Source: Bacteroidota bacterium (lineage in GTDB: Bacteria; Bacteroidota; Bacteroidia; Cytophagales; Cyclobacteriaceae). From it: DNA of 54,903 nucleotides. The translations under genes were made by a program, and so were the position numbers. Positions 44,915 to 54,903 of the stretch are shown in pieces. The DNA lies in the NCBI GenBank assembly GCA_022571715.1, contig JACZXH010000014.1, positions 1 through 54,903 on the forward strand. Reading direction: 5' to 3'. How positions within the stretch are numbered: position 1 is the first letter of the stretch; each line of letters starts with the position of its first letter. The notes under the pieces are model-generated. The model was not told the origin of the DNA. It did not search any database and saw only the letters and a program-made list of their open reading frames with translations.

Positions 44915-47900
44915 ATGTCATTCAGAAAAAATAGAAAAATTAATACATACTTTTCTACAGTCACAATAAGCCTGGCTTCTCCAGAGTCAATACTGGAGAG
45001 TTCTCACGGCGAAATAATGGCGCCTGAAACAATTAACTATAGAACATACAAGCCGGAAATGGGTGGCTTGTTTTGTGAAAGGATTTTTGGTCCTGTTAAA
45101 GACTGGGAATGCCATTGTGGCAAATATAAGCGTATCCGGTACAAAGGGATTATCTGTGATCGTTGTGGTGTGGAAGTGACAGAAAAGAAAGTTCGCCGCG
45201 AAAGAATGGGCCACATCGAATTGGTGGTTCCGGTGGCACATATCTGGTATTTTAAATCACTTCCCAACAAGATTGGTTATCTGCTTGGATTGCCCACAAA
45301 AAAGCTAGACATGATCATCTACTATGAACGGTATGTGGTGATTCAGCCGGGTATAATGGAGGAAGAAGGCATCAGTAAAATGGATTTTCTGACAGAAGAT
45401 GAGTATCTGGATATTCTTGATAAACTACCCAAGGAAAATCAAATGCTGGATGATGACGACGAGAATAAGTTTATTGCCAAGATGGGTGCCAAGGGCCTTG
45501 AAATGCTCCTAGCACGGATCGAATTAGATCAGTTGTCGTATTCATTAAGGCATCAGGCAGCAACAGATACTTCGCAGCAACGTAAAGCAGAAGCGCTAAA
45601 AAGGCTGAAAGTTGTAGAAGCATTCAGGGATGCACGTACGAGAATTGAAAACCGACCCGAGTGGATGGTGATCAGGATGGTGCCCGTAATCCCTCCAGAG
45701 CTCAGGCCTTTAGTACCGCTTGATGGCGGACGGTTTGCCACTTCTGATCTGAACGACCTCTACAGAAGAGTGATTATCAGGAATAACAGACTTAAACGTT
45801 TGATCGATATCAAAGCACCTGAGGTGATTCTAAGAAATGAGAAGCGCATGCTTCAGGAAGCCGTTGACTCATTGTTTGATAACTCAAGAAAGGTCAATGC
45901 GGTACGATCCGACGGTAACCGTGCCCTCAAATCATTAAGTGATATGCTCAAAGGTAAACAGGGACGTTTCCGCCAGAACCTTCTTGGGAAGCGGGTTGAC
46001 TATTCCGGTCGTTCCGTAATCGTTGTTGGTCCGGAGCTAAAGTTGCATGAATGCGGATTGCCCAAAGACATGGCTGCTGAGCTTTTCAAGCCTTTTATAA
46101 TTCGCAAGTTAATTGAAAGGGGTATTGTAAAGACGGTAAAATCAGCTAAAAAAATCGTTGACAGAAAAGATCCTGTTGTATGGGATATCCTCGAAAATGT
46201 ACTTAAAGGTCATCCTGTTTTGCTTAACCGGGCGCCGACACTGCATCGGTTAGGTATTCAGGCATTTCAGCCTAAACTTATCGAAGGGAAAGCAATTCAA
46301 ATCCATCCCCTTGTCTGCACCGCATTCAACGCAGACTTTGATGGTGATCAGATGGCGGTACATGTACCATTAGGTCAAAATGCAGTCATGGAAGCATCCA
46401 TACTTATGTTATCATCACACAATATACTTAATCCTGCTAACGGGGCACCGATTACCGTTCCTTCACAGGATATGGTGCTTGGACTATATTACATAACAAA
46501 AGGCCGCAAAGGTGATAAGGGGGAGGGAATGGAATTCTACGGCCCTGATGAAGTGATAATAGCTATTAATGAGGGTGTTCTTTCAAAGCATGCCTTTATT
46601 AAAGTGCGAACCAAAGTACGAAATGATAATGGCGAACTTGAAACAAGAGTAATTGATACAGTTGCAGGAAGGGTGATATTTAACCAGCTTGTTCCCGAAG
46701 AAGCCGGTTTTGTGGATGAGCTTCTTACTAAGAAGAAATTACAAAAGACGATCGGTGATGTATTTAAAATTTCCGGTATGGCAAGAACCGCACAATTCCT
46801 TGATGATATCAAAGACCTTGGATTTATTTCTGCATTCAACGGTGGACTCTCTATGGGTCTTGATGATGTGCAAATACCTGAATCAAAACAAAGTATGATT
46901 GATCAGGCCAAGAAGGAAGTAGATGCGGTTTGGAACAACTACTATATGGGACTGATTACGGATAATGAGAGGTATAACCAGGTAATTGATATCTGGACTC
47001 GCATTAATTCGCAGCTTACTTCAGAGTTGATGCTTCATTTAGAGGAAGATCAGCAAGGCTTTAATTCCATTTACATGATGATGCACTCCGGAGCCCGTGG
47101 TTCAAGAGAGCAAATACGTCAGTTGGGCGGAATGAGAGGGCTTATGGCCAAACCACAAAAAAATCTTGTAGGATCTGTTGGTGCTATCATTGAAAACCCT
47201 ATCCTTTCTAACTTCAAAGAAGGGCTTGATGTAATTGAATATTTTATTTCTACACATGGAGCACGTAAAGGGTTAGCTGATACGGCACTTAAAACAGCCG
47301 ATGCAGGGTATCTTACCCGCCGGCTGGTAGATGTGGCACAGGACCTTGTTATTACAGAAGAAGATTGTGGTACTTTACGCGGAGTAAGAGTAACAGCCCT
47401 CAAGGATAATGAAGATATTATTGAGCCTCTTTCAGAAAGAATTCTGGGCCGTGTTTCCGTTCATGACATTTTTGATCCTATAACAGAGGAATTAATATTG
47501 ACGGGAGGCGAAGAGATTAGAGAAGATGTTGCTAAACAGATTGAAGAAACTTCTATTGAAGAAGTGGAAGTAAGATCACTGCTTACATGTGAAACCAAGC
47601 GGGGAGGTTGTGCCAAATGTTATGGAAGAAACCTTGCTTCAGGGCGAATGGTTGAAACCGGAGAGGCCGTTGGTGTAATTGCAGCACAGTCAATCGGTGA
47701 ACCGGGTACACAATTGACGTTGAGAACATTCCACGTGGGTGGAACAGCTTCGAATATTACAATTGATGCGCAAGTACGTACAAAATTTAGCGGCAAAGTA
47801 GAATTTGAAGACCTACGCTCAATCAAAACAACAAACAATGACGGCGAAAAGGTGAATGTTGTGATGGGACGTTCGGGAGAGATCAAAGTGGTTGATCCAA

Positions 47901-49231
47901 AAACGAAGAAAGTATTCACTACCAACCATGTACCTTACGGTGCATTTCTCAAAGTTAGTAACGGAGCTAAAGTTGAAAAGGGAGATGAACTTTGTTTCTG
48001 GGATCCATACAACGCGGTGATCCTGTCTGAATTCGATGGTACAATCGAATTTGAGTCAATAGAAGAAAATATCACTTTTCGCGAAGAGTTTGACGAGCAA
48101 ACCGGACACCGTGAAAAAGTGATTATTGATAGTAAGGATAAAACAAAAAATCCCGCGTTACGCATCAATGGCGAAAAGGATAAGAGTAAATCGTATAATA
48201 TTCCTGTAGGTGCGCACCTGGCCGTAGAGCATAATGATACTTTACTTGCCGGCCAGATACTGGTAAAAATTCCGAGAACCATTGGCAAGTCAAGGGATAT
48301 TACGGGTGGACTTCCACGGGTAACGGAATTATTTGAAGCACGGAACCCTTCAAATCCTGCTGTTGTGAGTGAAATTGATGGTGTGGTTTCATATGGAGGT
48401 ATAAAAAGAGGTAACCGGGAGGTATTTATTGAATCCAAAGACGGAGTTAAAAAACGCTACCTTGTTCCCTTATCAAAGCATATTCTGGTTCAGGATAATG
48501 ACTTTGTAAAGGCAGGAATGCCGCTTTCGGACGGAGCAATCACACCTGCTGACATTCTGTCTATTAAAGGACCCACAGCTGTTCAGGAGTATTTGGTAAA
48601 TGAAATCCAGGAAGTGTACCGGTTGCAAGGTGTGAAAATTAATGATAAGCATATTGAGGGTATTGTTAGCCAGATGATGCAAAAGGTGCTTGTCATGGAG
48701 CCGGGTGATACGACTTATCTGACCAATCAAATGGTGGATAGGTTCGTTTTTAGGGAAGAAAACGACAAGATACTCGACATGAAGGTGGTGACGGATGCGG
48801 GAGATTCAGAAAACTGCAAACCCGGGCAGATTATTACATCACGGCTGCTTAGGGATGAAATTTCCAACCTGAAGCGCAGAGACTTAAAACTCGTAAAAGT
48901 AAGGGATGCTGAACCTGCAGTATCACGGCCTACACTTCAGGGTATTACACAGGCTTCGCTTGGAACAGAAAGTTTTATTTCAGCGGCTTCATTCCAGGAA
49001 ACAACCAAGGTATTAAGTGAAGCTGCAATACGGGGTAAACGTGACTACCTCAAAGGTTTGAAAGAAAATGTGATCGTAGGTCATTTAATACCGGCCGGAA
49101 CAGGTTTGCGGGAATACGATAACATATTAGTAGGCAATAAGGAAGAATATGAAAAGCTTGTAACAGCTAAAGAAGAATTTGAAAAAAGCCGGGAAAACCA
49201 GAAAAGCGAAAGTCAGGATGTATTAACATAA
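44915..49231 (+). CDS. rpoC: DNA-directed RNA polymerase subunit beta'
   Basis: RpoC of 1438 residues. The N-terminal zinc ribbon is [24 protein letters not shown] (about residues 65-90), the catalytic metal loop is [15 protein letters not shown] near 470, the bridge-helix region contains [21 protein letters not shown] near 785, and the second zinc site is [17 protein letters not shown] near 890. It holds the catalytic Mg2+ of RNA polymerase. It follows rpoB by 45 bases and is followed six bases later by the DUF3467 gene. No unusual truncation or split is seen. Confidence 0.98.
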   Translation: MSFRKNRKINTYFSTVTISLASPESILESSHGEIMAPETINYRTYKPEMGGLFCERIFGPVKDWECHCGKYKRIRYKGIICDRCGVEVTEKKVRRERMGHIELVVPVAHIWYFKSLPNKIGYLLGLPTKKLDMIIYYERYVVIQPGIMEEEGISKMDFLTEDEYLDILDKLPKENQMLDDDDENKFIAKMGAKGLEMLLARIELDQLSYSLRHQAATDTSQQRKAEALKRLKVVEAFRDARTRIENRPEWMVIRMVPVIPPELRPLVPLDGGRFATSDLNDLYRRVIIRNNRLKRLIDIKAPEVILRNEKRMLQEAVDSLFDNSRKVNAVRSDGNRALKSLSDMLKGKQGRFRQNLLGKRVDYSGRSVIVVGPELKLHECGLPKDMAAELFKPFIIRKLIERGIVKTVKSAKKIVDRKDPVVWDILENVLKGHPVLLNRAPTLHRLGIQAFQPKLIEGKAIQIHPLVCTAFNADFDGDQMAVHVPLGQNAVMEASILMLSSHNILNPANGAPITVPSQDMVLGLYYITKGRKGDKGEGMEFYGPDEVIIAINEGVLSKHAFIKVRTKVRNDNGELETRVIDTVAGRVIFNQLVPEEAGFVDELLTKKKLQKTIGDVFKISGMARTAQFLDDIKDLGFISAFNGGLSMGLDDVQIPESKQSMIDQAKKEVDAVWNNYYMGLITDNERYNQVIDIWTRINSQLTSELMLHLEEDQQGFNSIYMMMHSGARGSREQIRQLGGMRGLMAKPQKNLVGSVGAIIENPILSNFKEGLDVIEYFISTHGARKGLADTALKTADAGYLTRRLVDVAQDLVITEEDCGTLRGVRVTALKDNEDIIEPLSERILGRVSVHDIFDPITEELILTGGEEIREDVAKQIEETSIEEVEVRSLLTCETKRGGCAKCYGRNLASGRMVETGEAVGVIAAQSIGEPGTQLTLRTFHVGGTASNITIDAQVRTKFSGKVEFEDLRSIKTTNNDGEKVNVVMGRSGEIKVVDPKTKKVFTTNHVPYGAFLKVSNGAKVEKGDELCFWDPYNAVILSEFDGTIEFESIEENITFREEFDEQTGHREKVIIDSKDKTKNPALRINGEKDKSKSYNIPVGAHLAVEHNDTLLAGQILVKIPRTIGKSRDITGGLPRVTELFEARNPSNPAVVSEIDGVVSYGGIKRGNREVFIESKDGVKKRYLVPLSKHILVQDNDFVKAGMPLSDGAITPADILSIKGPTAVQEYLVNEIQEVYRLQGVKINDKHIEGIVSQMMQKVLVMEPGDTTYLTNQMVDRFVFREENDKILDMKVVTDAGDSENCKPGQIITSRLLRDEISNLKRRDLKLVKVRDAEPAVSRPTLQGITQASLGTESFISAASFQETTKVLSEAAIRGKRDYLKGLKENVIVGHLIPAGTGLREYDNILVGNKEEYEKLVTAKEEFEKSRENQKSESQDVLT

Positions 49232-49237
49232 GAACGC

Positions 49238-49570
49238 ATGGCAAACGATAAGAATAAGAAAAAAGCAGCCAATCCCAATCAGATAAACATCGAGTTGTCT
49301 GAGGAAATAGCGGAAGGCGTATATTCGAATTTGGCAATGATTTCACACTCAAACAGCGAATTTGTCATTGATTTTATACGTCTTATGCCCGGGGTACCCA
49401 AAGCCAAGGTTAAGTCAAGGGTTGTAATTACGCCCGAGCACGCCAAACGCTTGTTGATTGCTTTGGACGACAACATTAAAAAGTATGAGGAAACCTTCGG
49501 GCCAATCAAAAAAACAAATGATGCACCTAAGTTTCCGATAAATTTCGGCGGTGCAATAGGCGAGGCATAA
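49238..49570 (+). CDS. DUF3467 domain protein
   Basis: A 110-residue protein of the DUF3467 family, recognised from the core INIELSEEIAEGVYSNLAMISHSNSEFVIDFIR and the end VITPEHAKRLLIALDDNIKKYEE. The function is unknown in the literature I can recall. The N-terminus is basic (MANDKNKKKAANPNQ); no membrane helix or signal is present. It starts six bases after the rpoC stop, so it is made from the polymerase transcript, and in Bacteroidota this position is common. That suggests a general gene-expression role, but nothing in the sequence proves it. A strong terminator follows. Confidence 0.9.
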   Translation: MANDKNKKKAANPNQINIELSEEIAEGVYSNLAMISHSNSEFVIDFIRLMPGVPKAKVKSRVVITPEHAKRLLIALDDNIKKYEETFGPIKKTNDAPKFPINFGGAIGEA

Positions 49571-49601
49571 CAGCACATTTGTACAGATCGTTATGCATGG
49601 G

Positions 49602-49643
49602 ATAGGATACAAAATTGTATTTGATAATTTTGTATCCTATTTT
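49602..49643 (+). terminator. Terminator of the secE-rpoC-DUF3467 operon
   Basis: ATAGGATACAAAATT and AATTTTGTATCCTAT form a perfect 15-bp stem with a 9-base loop, followed by TTT. The TTTG in the 3' arm is also the -33 element of the rpsL promoter. Confidence 0.8.
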
Positions 49644-49660
49644 ACAATTCAATACCTTTG
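49629..49660 (+). promoter_or_regulatory. rpsL-rpsG-fusA-rpsJ promoter
   Basis: TTTG (49629-49632), 20 bases, TACCTTTG (49653-49660). It starts transcription near 49666, about 40 bases before rpsL. The -33 lies inside the 3' arm of the preceding terminator. Confidence 0.6.
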
Positions 49661-49706
49661 CAGTCCGAAAATTTGAAGCCTTAAGAAAAAAATAAAATAT
49701 GAGAGA

Positions 49707-50081
49707 ATGCCTACTATTCAACAGTTAGTAAGAAAAGGTCGTAAAAACCTGACTTCAAAATCAAAAGCACCGGCACTGGATTCCTGTCCGCAGCGAAGAG
49801 GAGTTTGTACCCGGGTTTATACTACTACCCCTAAAAAGCCGAACTCTGCAATGAGAAAAGTGGCCAGGGTTAGATTGACTAATGGCAAAGAAGTAAATGC
49901 CTATATACCCGGAGAAGGTCATAACCTTCAGGAGCACTCCATTGTACTTATACGTGGTGGCAGGGTCAAAGATTTGCCCGGAGTGAGATACCATATAATC
50001 CGAGGAGCACTTGACACTGCCGGGGTTAGCGGAAGACTGCAGGCCAGATCGAAGTATGGAGCAAAAAAACCGAAAAAATGA
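49707..50081 (+). CDS. rpsL: 30S ribosomal protein S12
   Basis: S12 of 124 residues. [13 protein letters not shown] opens the protein. The decoding-site loops [20 protein letters not shown] and [21 protein letters not shown] keep the wild-type lysines linked to streptomycin sensitivity. S12 lines the A site and controls accuracy. It heads the rpsL-rpsG-fusA-rpsJ unit with its own promoter. An ATG nine bases upstream (49698) opens another frame and is not used. Confidence 0.98.
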   Translation: MPTIQQLVRKGRKNLTSKSKAPALDSCPQRRGVCTRVYTTTPKKPNSAMRKVARVRLTNGKEVNAYIPGEGHNLQEHSIVLIRGGRVKDLPGVRYHIIRGALDTAGVSGRLQARSKYGAKKPKK

Positions 50082-50099
50082 AATTGAAAATATAGCATA

Positions 50100-50567
50100 A
50101 TGAGAAAAGCAAAACCCAAGAAAAGGTATATTCTTCCTGACCCAAAGTTTAGTGATACGTTGGTAACCAAATTCGTTAATAATCTGATGTTTAAGGGAAA
50201 GAAGAGTCTTGCCTACTCTATTTTTTATGAAGCTATTAGCATAGTTGAAGAAAAATCAGATGAAAACGGATTGGAAACATGGAAGAAGGCGCTGAATAAC
50301 ATTATACCTTCGGTAGAGGTAAAAAGCAGGCGGGTTGGTGGAGCAACATTTCAGGTTCCCCTGGAGGTAAGACCTGAAAGAAAGAATTCCTTAGGCATTA
50401 AATGGCTTATTCATTATGCAAGATTGCGAGGAGAGAAAACTATGAAAGAGCGTCTGGCCAGTGAAATCATTGCTGCTTCAAAAGGTGAAGGTTCTGCTGT
50501 AAAAAAGAAAGATGATGTTCATAGAATGGCCGAAGCAAATAAGGCATTTTCGCATTTCAGGTTTTAA
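50100..50567 (+). CDS. rpsG: 30S ribosomal protein S7
   Basis: S7 of 155 residues: MRKAKPKKR, then [49 protein letters not shown] and the C-terminal [15 protein letters not shown]. It nucleates assembly of the 30S head and contacts the E site. It lies 18 bases after rpsL and 20 before fusA. In E. coli S7 represses this operon by binding the rpsL-rpsG gap; here the gap is too short for that structure. Confidence 0.97.
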   Translation: MRKAKPKKRYILPDPKFSDTLVTKFVNNLMFKGKKSLAYSIFYEAISIVEEKSDENGLETWKKALNNIIPSVEVKSRRVGGATFQVPLEVRPERKNSLGIKWLIHYARLRGEKTMKERLASEIIAASKGEGSAVKKKDDVHRMAEANKAFSHFRF

Positions 50568-50587
50568 GGTTCATAGGATTTATACGA

Positions 50588-52717
50588 ATGTCGAAAGATC
50601 TAAAATACTTGCGAAATATAGGCATCATGGCTCATATTGATGCCGGTAAAACAACTACAACTGAACGTGTTCTGTATTATACTGGTCTAAGTCACAAAAT
50701 CGGGGAAGTGCACGATGGTGCAGCCATCATGGACTGGATGGAACAGGAGCAGGAACGGGGTATCACCATTACATCTGCGGCTACCACTACTTCGTGGAAG
50801 TACCCTACCGAGCAGGGTCATGTATTATCAGAAACCAAGGATTTTACTATCAACATTATTGACACGCCGGGTCATGTTGACTTTACCGTCGAAGTTGAAC
50901 GCTCATTGCGTGTGCTGGATGGAGCGGTGGCACTGTTTTGTGCCGTTTCAGGTGTAGAGCCACAATCGGAAACTGTTTGGCGCCAAGCTGATAAGTATAA
51001 TGTACCAAGAATTTGTTTTGTGAACAAAATGGACAGGGCAGGTGCCGACTTCTATAATGTGGTAGATGAAATAAGAGAAAAGCTGGGAGCTAATCCGGTT
51101 CCAATACAGGTGCCAATCGGGTCAGAAGAAGATTTTATAGGAGTTGTGGACTTGATAACCAATCAGGCTATTGTCTGGAATGAAGAAGATATGGGGATGA
51201 CCTACAAGGTGATGGATATTCCGGACGACTTAGTAGATGTAGTAGAGGAGTGGAGACAGAAGTTGATTGAAAGCGTCGCAGAGTATGACGACGCATTGCT
51301 AGAAAAATTTTTTGATGATCCTGATTCAATCACAAAAGACGAAATGCTTGAAGCCATTCGTAAGGCTGTGATTGATATGTCATTTTCACCTGTTCTTTGT
51401 GGTTCGGCTTTTAAAAATAAAGGGGTTCAGGCTATGCTTGATGCGGTATGTGCTTTTTTGCCATCACCGATCGATCTTCCTCCTGTAGAAGGAATAAATC
51501 CGGATACCGACAAAATTGAAACAAGGAAACCAGACATAAATGAACCGTTTTCGGCACTTGCTTTCAAAATAGCCACCGATCCTTTTGTAGGCAGGTTGTG
51601 TTTCTTTAGAGTGTATTCTGGTAAACTCGATTCCGGTTCGACGATATATAATATGCGGACAGGAAAGAGGGAAAGGATATCACGTATGATGCAAATGCAT
51701 TCGAATAAGCAAAATCCGATCGATCGTGTAGAGGCTGGCGATATTGCTGCAGGTGTTGGCTTTAAAAATATTAAAACCGGTGACACCCTGGTTAATGAAA
51801 AGCATAAAATCATACTGGAATCAATGACATTTCCTGAGCCTGTTATCGGGTATGCCATTGAGCCCAAAAAACAAGCTGACGTTGACAAACTGGGATTGGC
51901 CATTTCAAAACTTGTAGAGGAAGACCCTACACTTAAGGTTTACACCGATGACGAAACGGGTCAAACCATACTGAGTGGAATGGGAGAGCTTCACCTTGAA
52001 ATTATTATTGACCGCCTAAAACGTGAATTCAAGCTTGAGATCAATCAGGGAGCTCCGCAAGTTGCTTATAAGGAAGCGCTCACACTATTGGTTGAACATA
52101 GGGAGGTATATAAAAAACAAACAGGAGGCAGAGGTAAATTTGCAGATATTGTGTTTGAGATAGGTCCCAGAAATGATGGCAAGGAAGGGCTTGACTTTGA
52201 TAATCAGATCGTTGGCGGTGTTATTCCCAGAGAATTCATTCCTTCAGTTGCAAAAGGATTCATGCAGGCAATGAAAAACGGACCCCTCGCTGGTTATCAG
52301 GTGGATTCAATGTATGTGCGATTATTTCACGGATCTTTCCACGATGTTGACTCCGATTCTCTGTCGTTTGAATTGGCAGCAAGACTTGGATTCAGGGAAT
52401 CAGCAAAAAAGGCAAAGCCTGCATTGATGGAACCGATTATGGCCGTCGAGGTGGTTACGCCTGAAGAATATACTGGTCCGGTAAATAGTGATCTCAATAA
52501 AAGAAGGGGAATAATGAAAGGAATGGATTCAAAAGGCGGTGCCCAGATACTTAAAGCTACCGTACCTCTATCCGAATTGTTTGGATATGTAACTGATTTA
52601 AGAACTATCACTTCAGGACGCGCTTCGGCTTCGCTTACTTTTTCTCATTATGATAAGGTACCCAGACATCTGGCTGAAGAAATTATTGACAAAGTTAAAG
52701 GCGTTCCGGTGAGTTAA
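50588..52717 (+). CDS. fusA: Elongation factor G
   Basis: EF-G of 709 residues. Motifs are [19 protein letters not shown] (G1) near residue 15, [11 protein letters not shown] (switch), DTPGHVDF (G3) near 95, [10 protein letters not shown] (G4) near 148, and the C-terminal domain IV with [16 protein letters not shown]. It drives translocation and, with RRF, ribosome recycling. It is in the rpsL-rpsG-fusA-rpsJ operon with normal order. A second EF-G copy is common in Bacteroidota, but this one is the operon copy. Confidence 0.98.
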   Translation: MSKDLKYLRNIGIMAHIDAGKTTTTERVLYYTGLSHKIGEVHDGAAIMDWMEQEQERGITITSAATTTSWKYPTEQGHVLSETKDFTINIIDTPGHVDFTVEVERSLRVLDGAVALFCAVSGVEPQSETVWRQADKYNVPRICFVNKMDRAGADFYNVVDEIREKLGANPVPIQVPIGSEEDFIGVVDLITNQAIVWNEEDMGMTYKVMDIPDDLVDVVEEWRQKLIESVAEYDDALLEKFFDDPDSITKDEMLEAIRKAVIDMSFSPVLCGSAFKNKGVQAMLDAVCAFLPSPIDLPPVEGINPDTDKIETRKPDINEPFSALAFKIATDPFVGRLCFFRVYSGKLDSGSTIYNMRTGKRERISRMMQMHSNKQNPIDRVEAGDIAAGVGFKNIKTGDTLVNEKHKIILESMTFPEPVIGYAIEPKKQADVDKLGLAISKLVEEDPTLKVYTDDETGQTILSGMGELHLEIIIDRLKREFKLEINQGAPQVAYKEALTLLVEHREVYKKQTGGRGKFADIVFEIGPRNDGKEGLDFDNQIVGGVIPREFIPSVAKGFMQAMKNGPLAGYQVDSMYVRLFHGSFHDVDSDSLSFELAARLGFRESAKKAKPALMEPIMAVEVVTPEEYTGPVNSDLNKRRGIMKGMDSKGGAQILKATVPLSELFGYVTDLRTITSGRASASLTFSHYDKVPRHLAEEIIDKVKGVPVS

Positions 52718-52730
52718 CAATTAATAAATT

Positions 52731-53036
52731 ATGGCACAAAAAATCAGAATTAAACTCAAATCCTACGACCACAACCTGGTTGACAAGTCGGCGGAAAAAA
52801 TAGTAAGAGCAGTGAAAACTACGGGAGCGGTTGTGAGCGGACCAATTCCGTTGCCAACCGAGAAGGAAAAGTTTACCGTGCTCCGTTCTCCGCACGTGAA
52901 TAAAAAATCGCGGGAGCAATTTCAGATTTGTACCTATAAAAGATTGGTGGATATTTATTCCAATAGTACAAAAACGGTGGATGCACTGATGAAGCTGGAA
53001 TTGCCCAGTGGGGTGGACGTGGAAATTAAGGTTTGA
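52731..53036 (+). CDS. rpsJ: 30S ribosomal protein S10
   Basis: S10 of 101 residues: [49 protein letters not shown] and the end [11 protein letters not shown]. It belongs to the 30S head and is NusE in antitermination complexes. Here it is the last gene of the str-type unit: 14 bases after fusA and followed by a clear terminator, whereas in E. coli it heads the S10 operon. Confidence 0.97.
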   Translation: MAQKIRIKLKSYDHNLVDKSAEKIVRAVKTTGAVVSGPIPLPTEKEKFTVLRSPHVNKKSREQFQICTYKRLVDIYSNSTKTVDALMKLELPSGVDVEIKV

Positions 53037-53057
53037 TTAAATTGAATAAAATCCTGA

Positions 53058-53097
53058 AAAAGAACCAATAACACTAAAATCTGTTGGTTCTTTTTTT
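53058..53097 (+). terminator. Terminator between rpsJ and rplC
   Basis: AAAGAACCAA and TTGGTTCTTT form a stem of about 10 bp with a 15-base loop, followed by more T (seven in all after the C). It cuts rpsJ away from the L3-L4-L23-L2 genes. Confidence 0.8.
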
Positions 53098-53131
53098 ATA
53101 GGCGATGGTTCTTGAAAATAGAAGCGGAGTT

Positions 53132-53163
53132 TTTGGCATCTACTTTTTAATTAACTATCTTTG
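53132..53163 (+). promoter_or_regulatory. rplC promoter
   Basis: TTTG (53132-53135), 20 bases, TATCTTTG (53156-53163). Transcription would start near 53168, inside the first inverted repeat of the leader and about 57 bases before the rplC ATG. Confidence 0.58.
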
Positions 53164-53212
53164 CAATCTTTTGCAAAAAAGATTGCGGTTTTTTAACAAA
53201 AAACCGCTTTTT
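53163..53212 (+). promoter_or_regulatory. rplC leader: two adjacent perfect inverted repeats, the second attenuator-like
   Basis: Repeat 1 is GCAATCTTTT (53163-53172) with AAAAGATTGC (53177-53186). Repeat 2 is GCGGTTTTTT (53185-53194) with AAAAAACCGC (53198-53207), followed by five T. Both are perfect 10-bp stems and they share GC at 53185-53186. Stem 2 plus its T-run has the form of a terminator 13 bases before the rplC ATG, so it may attenuate the ribosomal operon. Repeat 1 overlaps the promoter start region and may act in DNA instead. Confidence 0.5.
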
Positions 53213-53224
53213 AAGAGTAAAACA

Positions 53225-53857
53225 ATGTCTGGGATAATAGGGAGAAAAATAGGAATGACCAATGTATTCAGCGAGGATGGACGCAGTATTGCGTGCACGC
53301 TGATACAGGCCGGTCCTTGTGTGGTAACACAAGTAAAGAATGAAGAAACTGACGGATACAGGTCGATCCAGCTCGGGTATGGTGAGCGCAAGGAAAAACG
53401 GACTACCAAAGCAATGAAAGGCCACTTTGACAAAGCCAGCACGACTCCTAAGAAAGTTATAAAAGAATTCAGGAATTTCAGGATAGAATTTAATAATGAA
53501 GTTCAACTAGGTCAGGAAATCACAGTTGCTGATGTATTTGAGGAGGGTGACTATGTGGACGCCATCGGAATTTCCAAAGGAAAAGGGTTTCAGGGTGTTG
53601 TAAAAAGGCATAATTTTCGAGGAGTTGGCCAGAGAACGCATGGCCAGCATAATCGTGAAAGAGCGCCGGGATCAATTGGTGGAGCCTCATATCCGGCCAG
53701 GGTATTTAAAGGCATGAGAATGGCCGGTCAGACAGGCAACAAAAGAGTGAAAATTCTAAACCTGAGGGTGATAAAAATTTACCCGGAAGACCATTTAATA
53801 CTTGTGAGCGGTGCGGTGCCAGGCTCTAAAAATTCAACTGTGATATTAGAGAAGTAA
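53225..53857 (+). CDS. rplC: 50S ribosomal protein L3
   Basis: L3 of 210 residues. ATG at 53225 gives the family start [15 protein letters not shown]; the frame is open for another 40 codons upstream but that would run through the promoter and hairpins and is rejected. Landmarks are [24 protein letters not shown] near residue 155 and the basic loop [16 protein letters not shown]3 is an early assembly protein of the 50S subunit near the peptidyl-transferase centre. It starts the L3-L4-L23-L2 unit behind its own promoter and attenuator-like leader. Confidence 0.96.
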   Translation: MSGIIGRKIGMTNVFSEDGRSIACTLIQAGPCVVTQVKNEETDGYRSIQLGYGERKEKRTTKAMKGHFDKASTTPKKVIKEFRNFRIEFNNEVQLGQEITVADVFEEGDYVDAIGISKGKGFQGVVKRHNFRGVGQRTHGQHNRERAPGSIGGASYPARVFKGMRMAGQTGNKRVKILNLRVIKIYPEDHLILVSGAVPGSKNSTVILEK

Positions 53858-53861
53858 GGAA

Positions 53862-54497
53862 ATGAACATTGCAGTACTTAAAAATACAGGCGAAGATACT
53901 GGAAGAAAAGTAAAACTCAATAAGGATATATTCGGTATTGCACCCAATGACCATGCAATATACCTGGATGTAAAACAGTACCTGGCAAACCAAAGACAGG
54001 GAACGCATAAAGCAAAGGAAAGAGCAGATATCGTTGGATCAACAAGAAAAATAAAAAAGCAAAAAGGCTCCGGAACTGCCAGAGCAGGGAGTATTAAGTC
54101 TCCCTTGTTTCGGGGTGGAGGACGTGCTTTTGGCCCGAGGCCAAGAGACTATTCCTTCAAACTGAATAAGAAAGTTAAAATTCTAGCAAGAAAATCGGCG
54201 TTGAGTTACAAGGCAAAAGAGAAATGCATTGCTGTACTGGAAGATTTTAAACTCGAAGCGCCGAAAACAAAAGCGTATTTAACTATACTTTCCGATCTTT
54301 CGTGGGCAGATAAGAAGACGCTTCTGGTATTGGCGGAAAACAATTCCAACATTTATATGTCAAGTAGGAATCTTAAGAAAGCAAGTGTGACCACCGCGGA
54401 TCGTATCAATACCTATGACGTTGTAAATGCCGATATACTGGTATTTTTTGAGAGTTCTATTAAAAAGGTTGAAGAATTATTGACAAGTAAGAAATGA
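53862..54497 (+). CDS. rplD: 50S ribosomal protein L4
   Basis: L4 of 211 residues. The loop that reaches into the exit tunnel is intact: [19 protein letters not shown] and [23 protein letters not shown] near residues 55-105, including the Lys/Gly positions tied to macrolide sensitivity. L4 represses the S10 operon in E. coli and could act on the rplC leader here. It follows rplC by four bases and overlaps rplW by four (ATGA). Confidence 0.96.
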   Translation: MNIAVLKNTGEDTGRKVKLNKDIFGIAPNDHAIYLDVKQYLANQRQGTHKAKERADIVGSTRKIKKQKGSGTARAGSIKSPLFRGGGRAFGPRPRDYSFKLNKKVKILARKSALSYKAKEKCIAVLEDFKLEAPKTKAYLTILSDLSWADKKTLLVLAENNSNIYMSSRNLKKASVTTADRINTYDVVNADILVFFESSIKKVEELLTSKK

Positions 54498-54781
54498 GTG
54501 TATTAATAAAACCATTGATTACGGAAAAGGCTTCGTCTATGAATGAAAAAGGCAAGTATGGATTCATCGTGGACAAGAAGGCAAATAAAGTGGAAATAAG
54601 GAAAGAAGTAGAAAAAATGTACGGCGTGTCCGTAGAAAGTGTTAACACCATGATTTACCAGGGTAAAGCCAAATCAAGGTTTTCGAAGTCGAGAGTAATT
54701 AAGGGTAGAGCATCTTCTTTCAAGAAAGCTATTGTAACGATAGCCGATGGAGAAGTTATTGATTTCTATAGCGGTATTTAA
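54494..54781 (+). CDS. rplW: 50S ribosomal protein L23
   Basis: L23 of 95 residues: [50 protein letters not shown], then the basic loop and [13 protein letters not shown]23 surrounds the tunnel exit and docks trigger factor and SRP. Its ATG overlaps the rplD TGA (ATGA), indicating coupled translation. Normal length and order. Confidence 0.96.
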   Translation: MSVLIKPLITEKASSMNEKGKYGFIVDKKANKVEIRKEVEKMYGVSVESVNTMIYQGKAKSRFSKSRVIKGRASSFKKAIVTIADGEVIDFYSGI

Positions 54782-54794
54782 AAGAAATTAACAG

Positions 54795-54903
54795 ATGGCA
54801 GTTAAGAAATTAAGACCAATAACGCCGGGACAGCGATTCAGGACTGCGCCTATGTTTGATCTTATTACAACTGATACACCTGAAAAGTCGCTTATTGCTC
54901 CTC
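54795..54903 (+). CDS. rplB: 50S ribosomal protein L2, 3' truncated by the window end
   Basis: Only the first 36 codons are present (MAVKKLRPITPGQRFRTAP and onward), a typical L2 start in Bacteroidota. It lies 13 bases after rplW. L2 is needed for subunit joining and peptidyl transfer. The rest of the gene lies beyond the window, so no more can be said. Confidence 0.9.
   Translation, partial: MAVKKLRPITPGQRFRTAPMFDLITTDTPEKSLIAP

Noticed and set aside
53105-53224. 40-residue N-terminal extension of L3
   Set aside because: It would be translated through the promoter and both leader hairpins, and L3 proteins start at MSGIIG-type sequences.

Overview
The window looks like a chromosomal segment of a Bacteroidota bacterium, most likely Cytophagales. 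The evidence is the A+T-rich sequence, weak Shine-Dalgarno signals, and repeated promoters of the Bacteroidota form TTTG-N19/20-TAnnTTTG. Family content fits too: tandem MacB-like permeases, a DUF3467 gene after rpoC, and the tRNA-Tyr/Gly/Thr-tuf-tRNA-Trp-secE order. The genus cannot be fixed from the sequence alone.

Layout. 1-4.5 kb: an M23-type lipoprotein cut by the left edge, a coupled pair made of an ornithine cyclodeaminase-like enzyme and a PLP threonine-dehydratase-like enzyme, and a dienelactone-hydrolase-like lipoprotein. 4.7-14.9 kb: three tandem MacB/FtsX-type permeases (minus strand), divergent from an NtrC-type response regulator and an NtrY-type histidine kinase. The intergenic region carries a tandem 24-bp-period repeat and a sigma-54-like element. 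15-19.7 kb: an unknown small protein, a HAD dehalogenase-like protein, then a SAM-I riboswitch with terminator leading an OsmC-metZ-metX operon in which MetX carries a C-terminal rhodanese domain. 20.2-28.9 kb: a large secreted Asp-box propeller protein, an alpha/beta hydrolase, an lpxH-hypothetical pair, and rsfS-ftsH.

28.9-34 kb (plus strand): birA, ahcY, a family 2 glycosyltransferase, an ECF sigma factor with a small zinc anti-sigma factor, gmk and nadD. 34-35.9 kb (minus strand): a biotinyl carrier domain protein, pyrH and frr. 36-54.9 kb: the translation/transcription block, comprising tRNA-Tyr, -Gly, -Thr, tuf, tRNA-Trp, secE, nusG, rplK, rplA, rplJ, rplL, rpoB, rpoC, DUF3467, rpsL, rpsG, fusA, rpsJ, rplC, rplD, rplW and the start of rplB.

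Genes that work together: ahcY recycles S-adenosylhomocysteine while the riboswitch operon makes methionine precursors. The two-component system probably controls the divergent permeases. The ribosomal block is split by terminator-promoter junctions after tuf, after the DUF3467 gene and between rpsJ and rplC; the rplC leader holds a second, attenuator-like hairpin. No wholly new multi-gene system is evident. The least ordinary items are the MetX-rhodanese fusion, the putative enhancer array of the permease operon and the rplC leader.
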